NCBI RefSeq assembly: GCF_000828475.1
Contig: NZ_AP014648.1
Location: forward strand, 3,049,400 to 3,113,399
Reading direction: 5' to 3'
DNA from: Methyloceanibacter caenitepidi
GTDB taxonomy: Bacteria > Pseudomonadota > Alphaproteobacteria > Rhizobiales > Methyloligellaceae
Length of the DNA: 64,000 bases
The notes beneath the pieces are model-generated. The model was not told the DNA's origin. It saw only the letters and a program-made list of their open reading frames with translations, and made no database searches. The first letter of the stretch is position 1. Each line of letters begins with the position of its first letter. Both the position numbers and the translations under genes were made by a program. Positions 55,445 to 64,000 of this stretch are shown piece after piece.

Positions 55445-56362
55445 CTAGTCCAATAGTACGATCATGTGCCCGTCCGGATCCCGGACAGCGGCTCCCATGG
55501 CACCATCCGCGAGCGACACGGCACCGTCGGAGACGAAAGCGGTTCCAGCCGATTTCAGCCGTTCTACGAGTGCTTCCAGGCCCTCCACCCGGTGGACCTG
55601 CCGGGCCGAGGCCAAGTCGTTCGCACGCGGCGGCGGGAGGGGCGCGTGCCCCGGCGGTTCCCGATAGTGTAGCAACTCCACATGAGGCGTAGGCTGATCT
55701 TGGGGCTGGAGCGCCACTACGTCGACGAGGCAACCGGGAAGACCGTCGAGGAGGTCTTGCCCCGCCCCCTGATTCAAGGAGCGCCCTCCGATCCGCATCC
55801 CGAGAAGCTCGGTATAGACCGCCAGACTGCGGTCGAGGTCCGTCACGACGATGGCGGTGTGGTCGAAGCCGCGAATGCCGGCACCGCCCTTTTGCCAGCG
55901 GGGATCGCCAATCCCCGCCGGAAACGAGAGCAACTCCAGCGGGTGTCCCTCCGCGTCGCGGAACTTGAACGCGGTCACGCTGCCCGTATTGGGCGGCAGC
56001 ACCACGGGCGCCCCTGCCGTGACCGTCTCGGGCGTGGTTTTTTCCAGCCGGGACCACACCGCGTGAATATCGCCGGCCACCAGGGCCACGTGCTCGAACC
56101 ACGGATCGTTCGAGGCGCGCGGGGTGGGATACGGCGACCCCGGCGGATCGAACGCCGCGAGCCTCACAGTTTCCCGGTCGAAGCAAATGTCGGCCGTCCG
56201 CATGCAGGTACTGGTCTCGAGCCCCAGAAGGGCATTCCACCGCGCGTCCTGAGAACTTTGAACCGGACCGGTCTCCATGCCGAGCCCGTCACGGAAGAAG
56301 CCTACCGCACGGTCGAGATCGGCAACTGTGATGTCGACACGGACAAGCTGCGTGACAGGCAT
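55445..56362 (-). CDS. VOC (glyoxalase-like) family protein with two domains
   Basis: The protein has 305 residues with two or more glyoxalase-like modules. The first starts MPVTQLVRVDITVADLDRAVGFFRDGLG, the second GFDHTAIVVTDLDRSLAVYTELLGMRI, and the end has AAVRDPDGHMIVLLD. Metal-ligand residues are partly present (HTAIV and DGHMIVL), so it could be a dioxygenase, isomerase or resistance enzyme. It is first in a group of three with the cupin and DoxX genes on the same strand. Confidence 0.8.
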   Translation of the reverse strand: MPVTQLVRVDITVADLDRAVGFFRDGLGMETGPVQSSQDARWNALLGLETSTCMRTADICFDRETVRLAAFDPPGSPYPTPRASNDPWFEHVALVAGDIHAVWSRLEKTTPETVTAGAPVVLPPNTGSVTAFKFRDAEGHPLELLSFPAGIGDPRWQKGGAGIRGFDHTAIVVTDLDRSLAVYTELLGMRIGGRSLNQGAGQDLLDGLPGCLVDVVALQPQDQPTPHVELLHYREPPGHAPLPPPRANDLASARQVHRVEGLEALVERLKSAGTAFVSDGAVSLADGAMGAAVRDPDGHMIVLLD

Positions 56363-56374
56363 GCGGCAACGTCC

Positions 56375-56821
56375 TTATCCAAAAACTCCCGGCCGCGCGG
56401 CGAGGAAACGGGGATCGTCTAACTGCACGAGTATGAGCGTCGCGGGCTCCTTGCCCACGGTGCCCGACTTGTGGCCGTAGTGCCCTTGCCCATCGGGCTT
56501 GGTGTGCTGATCGGCGCCGAAGGAAACCTCGCCCGGCCCCATCTCCACACGCGTGCCGTCCATGGTTTCCACGTACCATGTCCCCGAAAGGGGAATGATC
56601 CATTGAGGTTTGGGATTCTCGTGCCAATCGCCGACCCATCCGACCGGCAACACGCAGACCATGACGTTGGCCTTCGACTCGCAGACTTCCGCGTTCCATT
56701 GCGGCGCGGCGTTCCCGCCCATGCTCTGCATGGCGAAATTCGTGAGCGCGCATCGAGTCTGACGGCTCGTCCCATCATCGCCCGTCCAAACGTGCCAATA
56801 GGAGAGGGTCGGCGCCTTCAT
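56375..56821 (-). CDS. Cupin-like protein
   Basis: The protein has 148 residues. It contains YWHVWTGDDGTSRQTRCALTNF near the start, WHENPKPQWIIPLSGTWYVETMDGTRVEMGPGEVSFGADQHT, a cupin motif with GPGEVSFG and H, and HYGHKSGTVG. It is a soluble beta-barrel of the single-domain kind; the ligand is unknown. The start at 56821 matches the conserved beginning. It lies between the VOC and DoxX genes, so these three may act in one pathway. Confidence 0.8.
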   Translation of the reverse strand: MKAPTLSYWHVWTGDDGTSRQTRCALTNFAMQSMGGNAAPQWNAEVCESKANVMVCVLPVGWVGDWHENPKPQWIIPLSGTWYVETMDGTRVEMGPGEVSFGADQHTKPDGQGHYGHKSGTVGKEPATLILVQLDDPRFLAARPGVFG

Positions 56822-56825
56822 GGAT

Positions 56826-57305
56826 TCAAATGCCCTCCGGTGCCCCGGCAACGATCGAAATCTCCGGTGTCAGCATCGTCACCTCCTCGATCTCCTTCTC
56901 CGCGCTCTGAAAAAACCCGCTGGCGAGCATCACGAAGATCAGCCCGCCGACGAGACCGAAATTCTTGAAGAAGTCCCAGACATGCGGATAGCCCTCGCTG
57001 TCCGACGACCAGAAGCGCGGATAGCTCCAAAAGTTGTGGAACAGGAGCGCGGTGATGGCGCAGTACCCGGCAAGGACGAACGCGGCGATGCCGTCATAGA
57101 ATCCGAACACGATCATTGGCGGCGTCAGCAATTCGACGGCCATGGCCGGATAGAGCAGCGCCGCACCGCCCGGAAGCCAGCTCGAGGACGCTTGCTTCAC
57201 CGCGGCCTCGTGATTGATGATCTTGTCGATAAAGCTGAACGGAAAAATCCAGACAATGAAGATGCGCGCCAGTACCGGCAGCGCATCGTTGATCAGCCAA
57301 TCCAT
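56826..57305 (-). CDS. DoxX-family membrane protein
   Basis: The protein has 159 residues with four hydrophobic helices (ALPVLARIFIVWIFPFSFIDKI, GGAALLYPAMAVELLTPPMIVFGFY, AAFVLAGYCAITALLFHNFW and FFKNFGLVGGLIFVMLASGFF). It resembles the DoxX superfamily, proteins of unknown or redox function. AGGGGGGC precedes the ATG. The stop is 5 bases from the cupin start, so they are probably co-translated. Confidence 0.82.
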   Translation of the reverse strand: MDWLINDALPVLARIFIVWIFPFSFIDKIINHEAAVKQASSSWLPGGAALLYPAMAVELLTPPMIVFGFYDGIAAFVLAGYCAITALLFHNFWSYPRFWSSDSEGYPHVWDFFKNFGLVGGLIFVMLASGFFQSAEKEIEEVTMLTPEISIVAGAPEGI

Positions 57306-57406
57306 CGCCAGCCCCCCTTCCGATGAAATTCGGTTGCGGTGAATGTCAGGTCGTTGGCGAATCCTCGGGCATGTCGCGTGCAATCACAACCCTTGTCGCG
57401 GATTTG

Positions 57407-58846
57407 TCAGGAAACTGTCTCAGGCGCGTCGGTACCGGGAAGCGGCACGCCCGCTTGCGCGAAGGCCTCGGACTGCCGTTGCGTAACGGTGCCGACATCG
57501 ACGCCCGCGATGGCTTCGTCGAATAGGTCGTGGAAGTTCAACGCCGCATTTAGATGCAGGAACACGCCGCCGAGCCCGATCGCGGCACGATCCATGAACA
57601 CGAATTCGCGCGGAATGGTGACGGGCCCCTTGTCGCGCAGGGCTTGATGCACCTGGAAGGCTTCTTTGCGCCCATACATGCCCGGATCCACGTCGTCCGC
57701 GATCGTGCGCACGCGGTCGTCCAGCATCGGGCCGTAGATGAACCGGGCCCAGATATTCAGAATGTCGATGAGCTCGTTGGAGAGGCCGGCGAAGCCCCAC
57801 GTCTCGTAGGCATGTACGACCAAGGACCGGTCGTCGTGCAGGAGCCCGTTGTAGAGATCGATCACGCCCTGGATGAACTTGGGCGCGAAAGTCCGCATAC
57901 AGCCGTAGTCGAGCAGGTTGATCCCGGCTGCCCTGCCCGCGCCGTCCTCGAACACCGTGTAGTTGCCGAGATGCGGATCGCCGTGGATGACCCCGTAATG
58001 GCTGAACGGATACCACCAGGCGCGGAACATGGCCTGCGCGATGGCGTTGCGGTCTTCGAGCGAGTGATCTTTGTACTCGAGAAGCTTTCTCCCCTCGAGC
58101 CACGTCATCGTCAGCACACGGTCCGTGGACAGTGCCGGCAACACCTCCGGCACCCGCACGAACGCGTCGGACTTGAATATGTCCCCGTAGAGGCTGGTCA
58201 TGCGGGCTTCCCGACGGTAGTCGAGCTCCTCGCGCAAACGCTCCGACAGTTCCTTCAGCACTTCGGATGTCTCGACCGCGGGCCGCATGCGCCGGTGCAC
58301 GGAGAAGAGCATGCCGAGCTGCACCAGGTCCGCTTCAACGGCGGAGCGCATGTCCGGATATTGCAGCTTGACCGCCAGGCTCCGCCCGTCATGAGCCACC
58401 GCCCGATGCACCTGGCCGAGCGAAGCCGACGCCGCGGCCTCGTAATCGAAGCTGGCGAACTTGCCTTCCCACTCCGGGCCGAGCTCCGCGGCCATCCGCC
58501 GCTTGACGAACCCGCGGCCCATGGGCGGCGCGTGGCTCTGCAGCTTGCCGAGGGCCTCGGCATACTCGGGGGGTAAGGCGTCGGGAATGGTGGCGAGAAG
58601 CTGCGCCACTTTCATGATGGGGCCTTTGAGCCCGCCCAGTGCCATTGCGAGCGCCGCAGCCTCCTTCTCGGTCTCCGAATCGAGCCCGAACAAGCGCCGC
58701 CCCGCCATGCGCGCGGCCACGCCGCCCACATTCGCGCCGACCCGGCCATAGCGCATGGCCCGCGCGCTGAACCGGTTCTTTTCGCGATCCGTGGACTGGG
58801 GACCGTCCTTCGGCGCATCGCCCGATCGGTCTGACAAATCGTTCAT
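57407..58846 (-). CDS. ABC1/UbiB-family atypical kinase
   Basis: The protein has 479 residues. The ABC1 core has GGLKGPIMKVAQLLATIPDALPPEY; in most members the sequence reads KxGQ, while here it is KVAQ. An Ala-rich loop (YEAAASASLGQVHRA) replaces a glycine loop, and the kinase Lys lies in AVKLQYP with HGDPHLGNY as the catalytic loop. The family supports ubiquinone synthesis and membrane lipid functions. The start at 58846 is preferred over a longer version. Confidence 0.88.
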   Translation of the reverse strand: MNDLSDRSGDAPKDGPQSTDREKNRFSARAMRYGRVGANVGGVAARMAGRRLFGLDSETEKEAAALAMALGGLKGPIMKVAQLLATIPDALPPEYAEALGKLQSHAPPMGRGFVKRRMAAELGPEWEGKFASFDYEAAASASLGQVHRAVAHDGRSLAVKLQYPDMRSAVEADLVQLGMLFSVHRRMRPAVETSEVLKELSERLREELDYRREARMTSLYGDIFKSDAFVRVPEVLPALSTDRVLTMTWLEGRKLLEYKDHSLEDRNAIAQAMFRAWWYPFSHYGVIHGDPHLGNYTVFEDGAGRAAGINLLDYGCMRTFAPKFIQGVIDLYNGLLHDDRSLVVHAYETWGFAGLSNELIDILNIWARFIYGPMLDDRVRTIADDVDPGMYGRKEAFQVHQALRDKGPVTIPREFVFMDRAAIGLGGVFLHLNAALNFHDLFDEAIAGVDVGTVTQRQSEAFAQAGVPLPGTDAPETVS

Positions 58847-58953
58847 GAATTCCGTAACCCTTCCCCTTCCAATGGGATACACCACATATAGGATCGCAAA
58901 CCCGCCCGCACGATGGCCGATCCTCGGAACGCCATTTCCGGAACAAGATTTTC

Positions 58954-59895
58954 ATGCCGTACTCGAAGATGCTCAACGCCGCCATCATTGCCGGCTGCCT
59001 GTTCGGGGCAGTGGCCCTCGTCGCAGGGGGGCTGGCGGAGACCTATCCAGCGCTCGATATCGTGAACAACGGCCTGCTTCTGCTCACCCTTGGCCTCGCC
59101 GTTCTCCTTCTCCTGAGCCTTACCTTGCGCAGCCGCATGCTGATCGTCACGACCGGCGCGCTTCTGGCCATCGCGCTCGCCACGTTGGTCTCGAACCTTT
59201 CCGGGGCGGCCGCACGCGCGCCGGAAAATGCCGAGCGATTTTTGCGCGTGGCGACATTCAACATGTGGGGCAAGGGCGATCTCCACCTGCAAAAGATCGA
59301 AGCGTTTCTCGCCGAGACCGAGCCCGATGTGGTCGTGCTGGAAGAGATTCGCTGGAAGCACGAGGACTTCCTTCGGGATATGCAGGAGACCTTTCCCCAA
59401 CAGGCGGGCAAGCACGGGCTCGTAATCCTGTCCAAATTTCCCATCGTGGACAAAGGCCGCCTGGATCGTCCGGGCCAACCCTATTGGCAGTCGCTAATTG
59501 TGGCGTGGGCCCGGCTCGATGTGCGTGGCCGCGAGGTCAACGTCGTCGGCGCGCACATGTCGCGGCCGTTCTATCCGTCGCAACAGAAGAGCGATTTCGA
59601 ACACTTGACGAAATTTGTCCGGTCCATGACTGGGCCCGTCATCGTCGCGGGCGACTTCAACGCGGCGCCATGGACCCAAAAGGCGCATAATTTCTCCACC
59701 GCGACCGGATTGGGCAGACTGAATACGTTCTCACCCACCTGGCCGGTGCGGTGGAAAGCCGTGCCCCTGGTGCCGGTGCTGCCCATCGACAATGTCTTCG
59801 TTTCGCCGCAGCTGACGAAGATCAATCTGACGGTGGGCCGCCGGCTCGAGTCCGATCACCTGCCCGTGGTCGCCGACATCGCTTTCGTGGACTAG
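58954..59895 (+). CDS. Membrane-anchored endonuclease/exonuclease/phosphatase (EEP) family protein
   Basis: The protein has 313 residues. Three N-terminal membrane helices (about 8-85) precede the EEP domain. Active-site blocks are VATFNMWGKGD (Asn), DVVVLEEIRWK (Glu), VAGDFNAAPWT, and ESDHLPVVADI (His). It resembles sphingomyelinase-like or phosphatase EEP proteins; the substrate is unknown. It is divergent from the ABC1 kinase gene. It is followed by a DUF411 gene after 42 bases. Confidence 0.85.
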   Translation: MPYSKMLNAAIIAGCLFGAVALVAGGLAETYPALDIVNNGLLLLTLGLAVLLLLSLTLRSRMLIVTTGALLAIALATLVSNLSGAAARAPENAERFLRVATFNMWGKGDLHLQKIEAFLAETEPDVVVLEEIRWKHEDFLRDMQETFPQQAGKHGLVILSKFPIVDKGRLDRPGQPYWQSLIVAWARLDVRGREVNVVGAHMSRPFYPSQQKSDFEHLTKFVRSMTGPVIVAGDFNAAPWTQKAHNFSTATGLGRLNTFSPTWPVRWKAVPLVPVLPIDNVFVSPQLTKINLTVGRRLESDHLPVVADIAFVD

Positions 59896-59937
59896 AATGC
59901 GGGCCGCCCCGCGCCGTCGCACTTCAAGGAGCCCGTG

Positions 59938-60408
59938 ATGCTTTCGATGCGTCCTCTCATCATTGTCGCAAGCCTCGTTCTGACCGGCTTGGCAGCCGGC
60001 ATACCCGCCCATGCGGCGCCCGAAGCAAGCCCTGCCATCGAGGTCTGGAAGTCGCCCTCCTGCGGTTGCTGCCAGAAATGGGCCGACCATCTCACCGAGA
60101 ACGGATTCGACGTCTCGGCGAAAAACACGACCCAGGGGATGCTCAATCGCATCAAGAGCCAAGCCGGTATCGGGCCGAAACTCGCCTCGTGCCATACGGC
60201 GCGGATCGACGGCTACACGATCGAAGGCCATGTTCCGGCGGACGACATCAAAAGACTGCTCAAGGAGCGGCCCGACGCCATCGGTCTCACCGTGCCCGAC
60301 ATGCCGCTCGGGTCCCCCGGCATGGAGCAGCCCGACGGCAAGACGGAACCCTATGACGTTCTTCTCGTGAAGAAGGACGGCAGCACGGAAGTCTTCGCGC
60401 AGCACTGA
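59938..60408 (+). CDS. DUF411 metal-binding protein
   Basis: The protein has 156 residues. A signal peptide of about 27 residues ends at GIPAHA. The DUF411 domain has VWKSPSCGCCQKWADHLTENGF, with a CGCC metal site, GPKLASCHTARIDGY and EGHVPADDIKRLL. The family is thought to bind copper or other metals in the periplasm and is often found in metal resistance clusters. AAGGAGCCC precedes the ATG. Confidence 0.88.
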   Translation: MLSMRPLIIVASLVLTGLAAGIPAHAAPEASPAIEVWKSPSCGCCQKWADHLTENGFDVSAKNTTQGMLNRIKSQAGIGPKLASCHTARIDGYTIEGHVPADDIKRLLKERPDAIGLTVPDMPLGSPGMEQPDGKTEPYDVLLVKKDGSTEVFAQH

Positions 60409-60443
60409 CGGCTTGCGGTGGCGCCCGGGACCAGCGAAGCCCC

Positions 60444-61037
60444 CTAACTTTTGACGAATCTATCGAGCGCTTCGCGATAGGAGCGCATGGCGTCGCGCGC
60501 CACCTCGATCTCGGCCTCGAGTGCCGCGGAGTCCGGCGACCGGGGCCGCTGCTTCGGCCGCCGCGCGGAGGCGATCAACAGCGCCAGCACCGCCATGGGC
60601 GTGAGGAAATCCGTCACGAGGATCGGACCCGCGTTGCCGGGCGTCAGATTGTTGTAGGCCATGATGTCGTGCACGTGGCCGATCCCCGCGCCGACCAGGA
60701 AGCACGACGCGGCGATCGCCACGGCAACCCGCGCATAGAATGTCGTGAAGGCCGCATAGAGGCTTGCCAGGCCAAGCCCGAGATTGGCGTACCCGACCTC
60801 GAACTGGAACGGGCTCGGCGGCCAGCCAATCGCGGCTGCGGACTGAGCGGGGAACAGGACGTGACCGACGAAGGCCCAAATCCCCAGTAGTCCGAGCGGG
60901 AAAATGAAGACGTAGCGCAAGGCCCGGTCCAATACGAACCAGCGCAGTAGAGGCCGGGGAGCGCGCCACAGCGCGATACCCCAACAGGCTAACGCGGCGA
61001 CCCAAGCAAGAAGGGGAACCAGCGCAACCTGACTCAT
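60444..61037 (-). CDS. DUF6790-like membrane protein
   Basis: The protein has 197 residues with five helices (VALVPLLAWVAALACWGIALW at the start, FIFPLGLLGIWAFVGHVLFP and following). The segment GWPPSPFQFEVGYANLGLGL, with the Pro- and Phe-rich turn, is shared by the DUF6790 family. The C-terminal 45 residues are soluble and charged. Function is unknown. It is 5 bases upstream in the same direction of the M3 peptidase stop, so the two are likely co-transcribed. Confidence 0.7.
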   Translation of the reverse strand: MSQVALVPLLAWVAALACWGIALWRAPRPLLRWFVLDRALRYVFIFPLGLLGIWAFVGHVLFPAQSAAAIGWPPSPFQFEVGYANLGLGLASLYAAFTTFYARVAVAIAASCFLVGAGIGHVHDIMAYNNLTPGNAGPILVTDFLTPMAVLALLIASARRPKQRPRSPDSAALEAEIEVARDAMRSYREALDRFVKS

Positions 61038-61042
61038 CTCTC

Positions 61043-62944
61043 TTAAGCCTCCGCGACCACCGCCCGGTCCATCTCTTCGAGCTCGTCGATGAAGCCCTCG
61101 ATCACCTTGAGACCCATGGACCAGAAATGGGGCTCCGATGCATCAAGACCGAACGGCTTCAAAAGTTCCCTGTGATGCTTGGTGCCGCCTGCGGACAACA
61201 TCTCGAGATACCGCTCGGCGAAGCCCGCATCCGCCTTCTCGTAGACAGCGTAGAGGGAATTCACCAGGCAATCGCCGAACGCATAGGCGTAGACGTAGAA
61301 CGGCGCGTGGATGAAATGCGGGATGTAGGACCAGAAGGTCTCGTATTCCGGCTTGAGCTCGATCGCAGGCCCCAGGCTCTCGCGCTGAACGTCCATCCAG
61401 ATCTCGCCCAGGCGTTCGCTCGTCAACTCGCCCTCGCGCCGCTCGGCATGGACTTGCCGCTCGAAGCTGTAGAACGCGATCTGCCGCACGACTGTGTTGA
61501 GCATGTCCTCGACCTTCGCGGCCAGCAGCGCCTTGCGCTCGCGGGCGCTCGGCGCCTGGTCGAGCAGCTTCCGGAAGGTCAGCATTTCGCCGAACACGCT
61601 TGCCGTTTCGGCCAGCGTCAGTGGCGTCGGCGCCATCAGCGCGCCCTGCTTGCCGGCCAACACCTGGTGCACGCCATGGCCCAACTCATGGGCGAGCGTC
61701 ATCACGTCCCGCGGCTTGCCCTGATAGTTGAGCAGAACGTAAGGGTGCGCGCTCGGCACGGTGGGATGCGAGAACGCGCCCTGCTGCTTGCCCTCGCGGA
61801 CCGGCGCGTCAATCCAGCCGTCGTCGAAGAAGCGCCCGGCGATCTCCGCCATCCGCGGCGAGAAATCGCCATAGGCGGTGAGCACAGTATCCCGCGCATC
61901 GTCCCAGCCGATGATCTGTTTGGGCTCCTCCGGCAGCGGCGCGTTGCGGTCCCAGTATTTCAGCTTCTCCATGCCGAGCCACTTGGCCTTCATGGCGTAG
62001 TAGCGGTGGGACAGCTTCGGGTAGGCGTCGCGCACGGCCGCCACCAGCGCATCGACCACCTCCCGCTCCACACGGTTGGAGAGGTGGCGGCTGTCGGCCA
62101 CGTCCTCGAACCCGCGCCAACGATCGGAGATTTCCTTGTCCTTCGCGAGCGTGTTGGTAATCAGCGTGAAGAGCCGGACATTGTCCTTGAACACTTTCGC
62201 GAGCGCCTTGGCAGCATGCTTGCGGTTCTTCTCTTTCGGATCGAGAAGAAGGTTGAGTGTCGGTTCGAGGCTCAGTTCCTGGCCATCCACATCGAAGCGC
62301 AGATTGGCCATGGTCTCGTTGAACAGCCGGTCCCAGGCGCCCCGCCCGGTAACTGCCTTCTCGTGGAAGAGCTGCTCCAGCTTGTCTTCGAGCTGGTAGG
62401 GCTTTTCTTTGCGTAGATCCTCGATCCAAGGCCGGTAATGCCCGAAGGACGGCGTGGCGAGCGCCGTCTCGATCGCCGCGTCGTCGAGACGGTTCAGCTC
62501 CAACGGAAAGAACAGAAGCTGCGATGAGATCGCGGTGATCGTCTCCTGGATGTCGCCGTAGAACTTCTGGCGCCGCGGATCGGTCGTGTCGGCGGCGTAG
62601 AGCAGGCTGGCATAGGAGGCGACCCGCCCCAGCACGTCGTTCAAGGCCTCGAAGCTGCGAACGGCCTCCGCAAGCGCCTCGCCGCCCGCGCCACCGTCGA
62701 GCAGCCCTTCGAGCTTGCCCGCATAGCGCTCATGCATGGCCTCGGCGTCGTGCCGGGCTTTTTCCAGATCGGCCTTGAGCGCGGGCGCCTCCGGGGCGTC
62801 GTAGAGATCGCCGAGATTCCATTCCGGCAAATCGCCGAGCGCGGCGCCCTCTCCCGGCTTGGCGCCGGCCTTTTCGAGCGCCTTGGGCGAGAACGTTGCG
62901 GAGAAATGGGGAAACAGGCCGGGAGCAAAGCAGGGGGGCAGCAT
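61043..62944 (-). CDS. M3-family oligoendopeptidase (PepF-like)
   Basis: The protein has 633 residues. The zinc site is HELGHGVHQ at about residue 417 (HExxH) with the third ligand Glu in TLAETASVFGEML. The N-terminal half is helical, as in the M3/PepF group. It cuts short peptides in the cytoplasm. The start at 62944 is followed by MLPPCFAPGLFPHF; an internal start is also possible. It lies just before a DUF6790 gene on the same strand. Confidence 0.9.
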   Translation of the reverse strand: MLPPCFAPGLFPHFSATFSPKALEKAGAKPGEGAALGDLPEWNLGDLYDAPEAPALKADLEKARHDAEAMHERYAGKLEGLLDGGAGGEALAEAVRSFEALNDVLGRVASYASLLYAADTTDPRRQKFYGDIQETITAISSQLLFFPLELNRLDDAAIETALATPSFGHYRPWIEDLRKEKPYQLEDKLEQLFHEKAVTGRGAWDRLFNETMANLRFDVDGQELSLEPTLNLLLDPKEKNRKHAAKALAKVFKDNVRLFTLITNTLAKDKEISDRWRGFEDVADSRHLSNRVEREVVDALVAAVRDAYPKLSHRYYAMKAKWLGMEKLKYWDRNAPLPEEPKQIIGWDDARDTVLTAYGDFSPRMAEIAGRFFDDGWIDAPVREGKQQGAFSHPTVPSAHPYVLLNYQGKPRDVMTLAHELGHGVHQVLAGKQGALMAPTPLTLAETASVFGEMLTFRKLLDQAPSARERKALLAAKVEDMLNTVVRQIAFYSFERQVHAERREGELTSERLGEIWMDVQRESLGPAIELKPEYETFWSYIPHFIHAPFYVYAYAFGDCLVNSLYAVYEKADAGFAERYLEMLSAGGTKHHRELLKPFGLDASEPHFWSMGLKVIEGFIDELEEMDRAVVAEA

Positions 62945-63253
62945 CAGTCTTGAAAATCCTCTCTGACGGGGTGCGAGTTGTGCCGGAGGCGATTCGCTAT
63001 CACCCGAATGCGTCGATTCCTTACGCCTAGTTTGGGTAGCGTCCGCGCGGCCCGCAAGGCCCTAAGAACGCTTTGTTGTGGGACGCAAAATTACGCATTC
63101 GCAACAGTTTCCCCAAAATCGAACTGCGATAAAGAACATGTTTACCCTTCGAGTGCACTGTTTTGGCACAGCAGGGGTCACGTAGCCTCAAGTGTATCGG
63201 CCTCATCGGCGCCTGCTCCAGTAGTTGTTTGCGTAACCAGTGAGTTTTGCGTC
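62945..63253. other. Intergenic region between divergent peptidase and response-regulator genes
   Basis: No gene is seen. It is the divergent promoter region; no regulator site could be fixed with confidence. Confidence 0.5.
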
Positions 63254-64000
63254 ATGCCCAAGTGCGTCTTGGTCGTCGATGACGACCCTACCCATCGCCG
63301 TATTCTTGAAGAGATTACGAGGCGGTTCGGCTACGAGGTTCAATCCGCCGATGGCGGCGAGGCCGCACTCGCTCAACTGCAGGCCGGCAATGCCGGCGAT
63401 ATCTCCCTGGTCCTTCTCGACCTGGTGATGCCCGGAACGGACGGCATGGCCGTCCTGAGCGCCATGCGCTCCCTCCCGAAAAAACCGCCGGTCATCGTGC
63501 AGACGGCCAATGGCAGTATCGACGCCGCGATCGCGGCCATGCGCGCCGGCGCGGTCGACTTCGTGGTCAAGCCCGTGAGCCCCGAGCGGCTCGAAGTCTC
63601 CATCAAGAACGCCCTCAAGATCGAAGCGCTGGCGGGCGAGATCAGTCGCATGAAGGCGTCCGCCGACGGGAAGCTCGGCTTTTCCGATCTCATCGCCGGC
63701 AGCGAGGCCATGGAGCGTGTCATCGAAATCGGACAGCGCGCCGCCTCATCGAATATCCCCGTCCTGATCGAAGGCGAGTCGGGCGTGGGCAAGGAGCTGA
63801 TTGCCCGCGCGATCCAGGGCGAAGGCGCGCGGAAGACAAAGCCCTTCGTGACCGTGAACTGCGGCGCCATTCCGGAGAACCTGGTCGAAAGCATTCTCTT
63901 CGGCCATGAGCGCGGCGCGTTCACCGGCGCAACCGAAAAGCGGGTTGGCAAATTCGTCGAGGCCGACGGCGGCACCCTGTTTCTCGACGAAATCGGCGAA
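63254..64000 (+). CDS. NtrC-family sigma54-dependent response regulator (partial, N-terminal 249 codons)
   Basis: The visible part has a receiver domain (residues 1-120): [17 protein letters not shown] with the acidic pair, the phosphorylated Asp in [10 protein letters not shown] at about residue 57, and the Lys in [10 protein letters not shown]. The AAA+ domain begins at about 145, with [16 protein letters not shown] as Walker A and the GAFTGA loop in [11 protein letters not shown], which contacts sigma54; Walker B reads TLFLDEIGE. The C-terminal HTH lies beyond the window edge. Confidence 0.92.
   Translation, partial: MPKCVLVVDDDPTHRRILEEITRRFGYEVQSADGGEAALAQLQAGNAGDISLVLLDLVMPGTDGMAVLSAMRSLPKKPPVIVQTANGSIDAAIAAMRAGAVDFVVKPVSPERLEVSIKNALKIEALAGEISRMKASADGKLGFSDLIAGSEAMERVIEIGQRAASSNIPVLIEGESGVGKELIARAIQGEGARKTKPFVTVNCGAIPENLVESILFGHERGAFTGATEKRVGKFVEADGGTLFLDEIGE

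Overview
This is a 64 kb piece of a high-GC alphaproteobacterial chromosome, most likely from the Hyphomicrobiales (Rhizobiales). The evidence is the lineage-typical gene set: zapA next to a 6S RNA, rcdA (DUF1465), trcR (DUF1013), DUF1192, DUF1013-type promoters, three-gene pntA1-pntA2-pntB transhydrogenase, the tiny aa3-oxidase subunit IV, and DUF465 proteins. The genus cannot be fixed from the sequence alone. No rRNA, tRNA or CRISPR array was seen.

Region 1-10.6 kb is core genome. It holds a partial YmdB-type phosphodiesterase, 6S RNA, zapA and a DUF4164 gene on the minus strand. On the plus strand are a ThiE-like gene, a Sel1-repeat protein, efp, a suhB-like phosphatase and an orphan MotA/MotB-like motor pair. 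An ABC exporter, a DoxD-DoxA-like fusion and rpmE follow.

Region 10.6-32.1 kb is accessory. It begins with small hypotheticals, an arylsulfatase, a K+ channel, a transglutaminase-like protein, a cold-shock gene and a stand-alone lpxD. A PiT phosphate transporter follows, preceded by a textbook Pho box. After several hypotheticals and an IS1595-like fragment comes an AT-rich control region and a type I secretion island. The island comprises a strongly repetitive Gln/Asn/Asp/Glu protein, a 664-residue acidic modular protein, a secretion ABC ATPase with Gln in place of the switch His, and an HlyD adaptor. A convergent GNAT-TPR fusion and a TIR-membrane protein lie next to it. This island is the best candidate for an undescribed system.

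Region 32.1-64 kb is mostly core genome: rcdA, DUF1192, a quinone oxidoreductase, an mddA-like methyltransferase, a YheT-type hydrolase, trcR, an acyl-CoA synthetase with a tautomerase, and a B12-type radical SAM enzyme. Further on are TfoX-like and cupin genes, an SH3 protein with a repeat linker, a cytochrome c, two DUF465 genes, purEK with an unusual terminator in the leader, and rpsU. The last part has a Crp/Fnr regulator, the pnt operon, a VOC/cupin/DoxX group, an ABC1 kinase, an EEP hydrolase, a DUF411 protein, an M3 peptidase, and the start of an NtrC-type response regulator cut by the window edge.

Functional links: sulfatase, DoxDA-like and mddA-like genes point to sulfur metabolism. 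rcdA and trcR are cell-cycle genes. purE-purK and pntA1-A2-B are tight operons with 4-14 nt overlaps or gaps.
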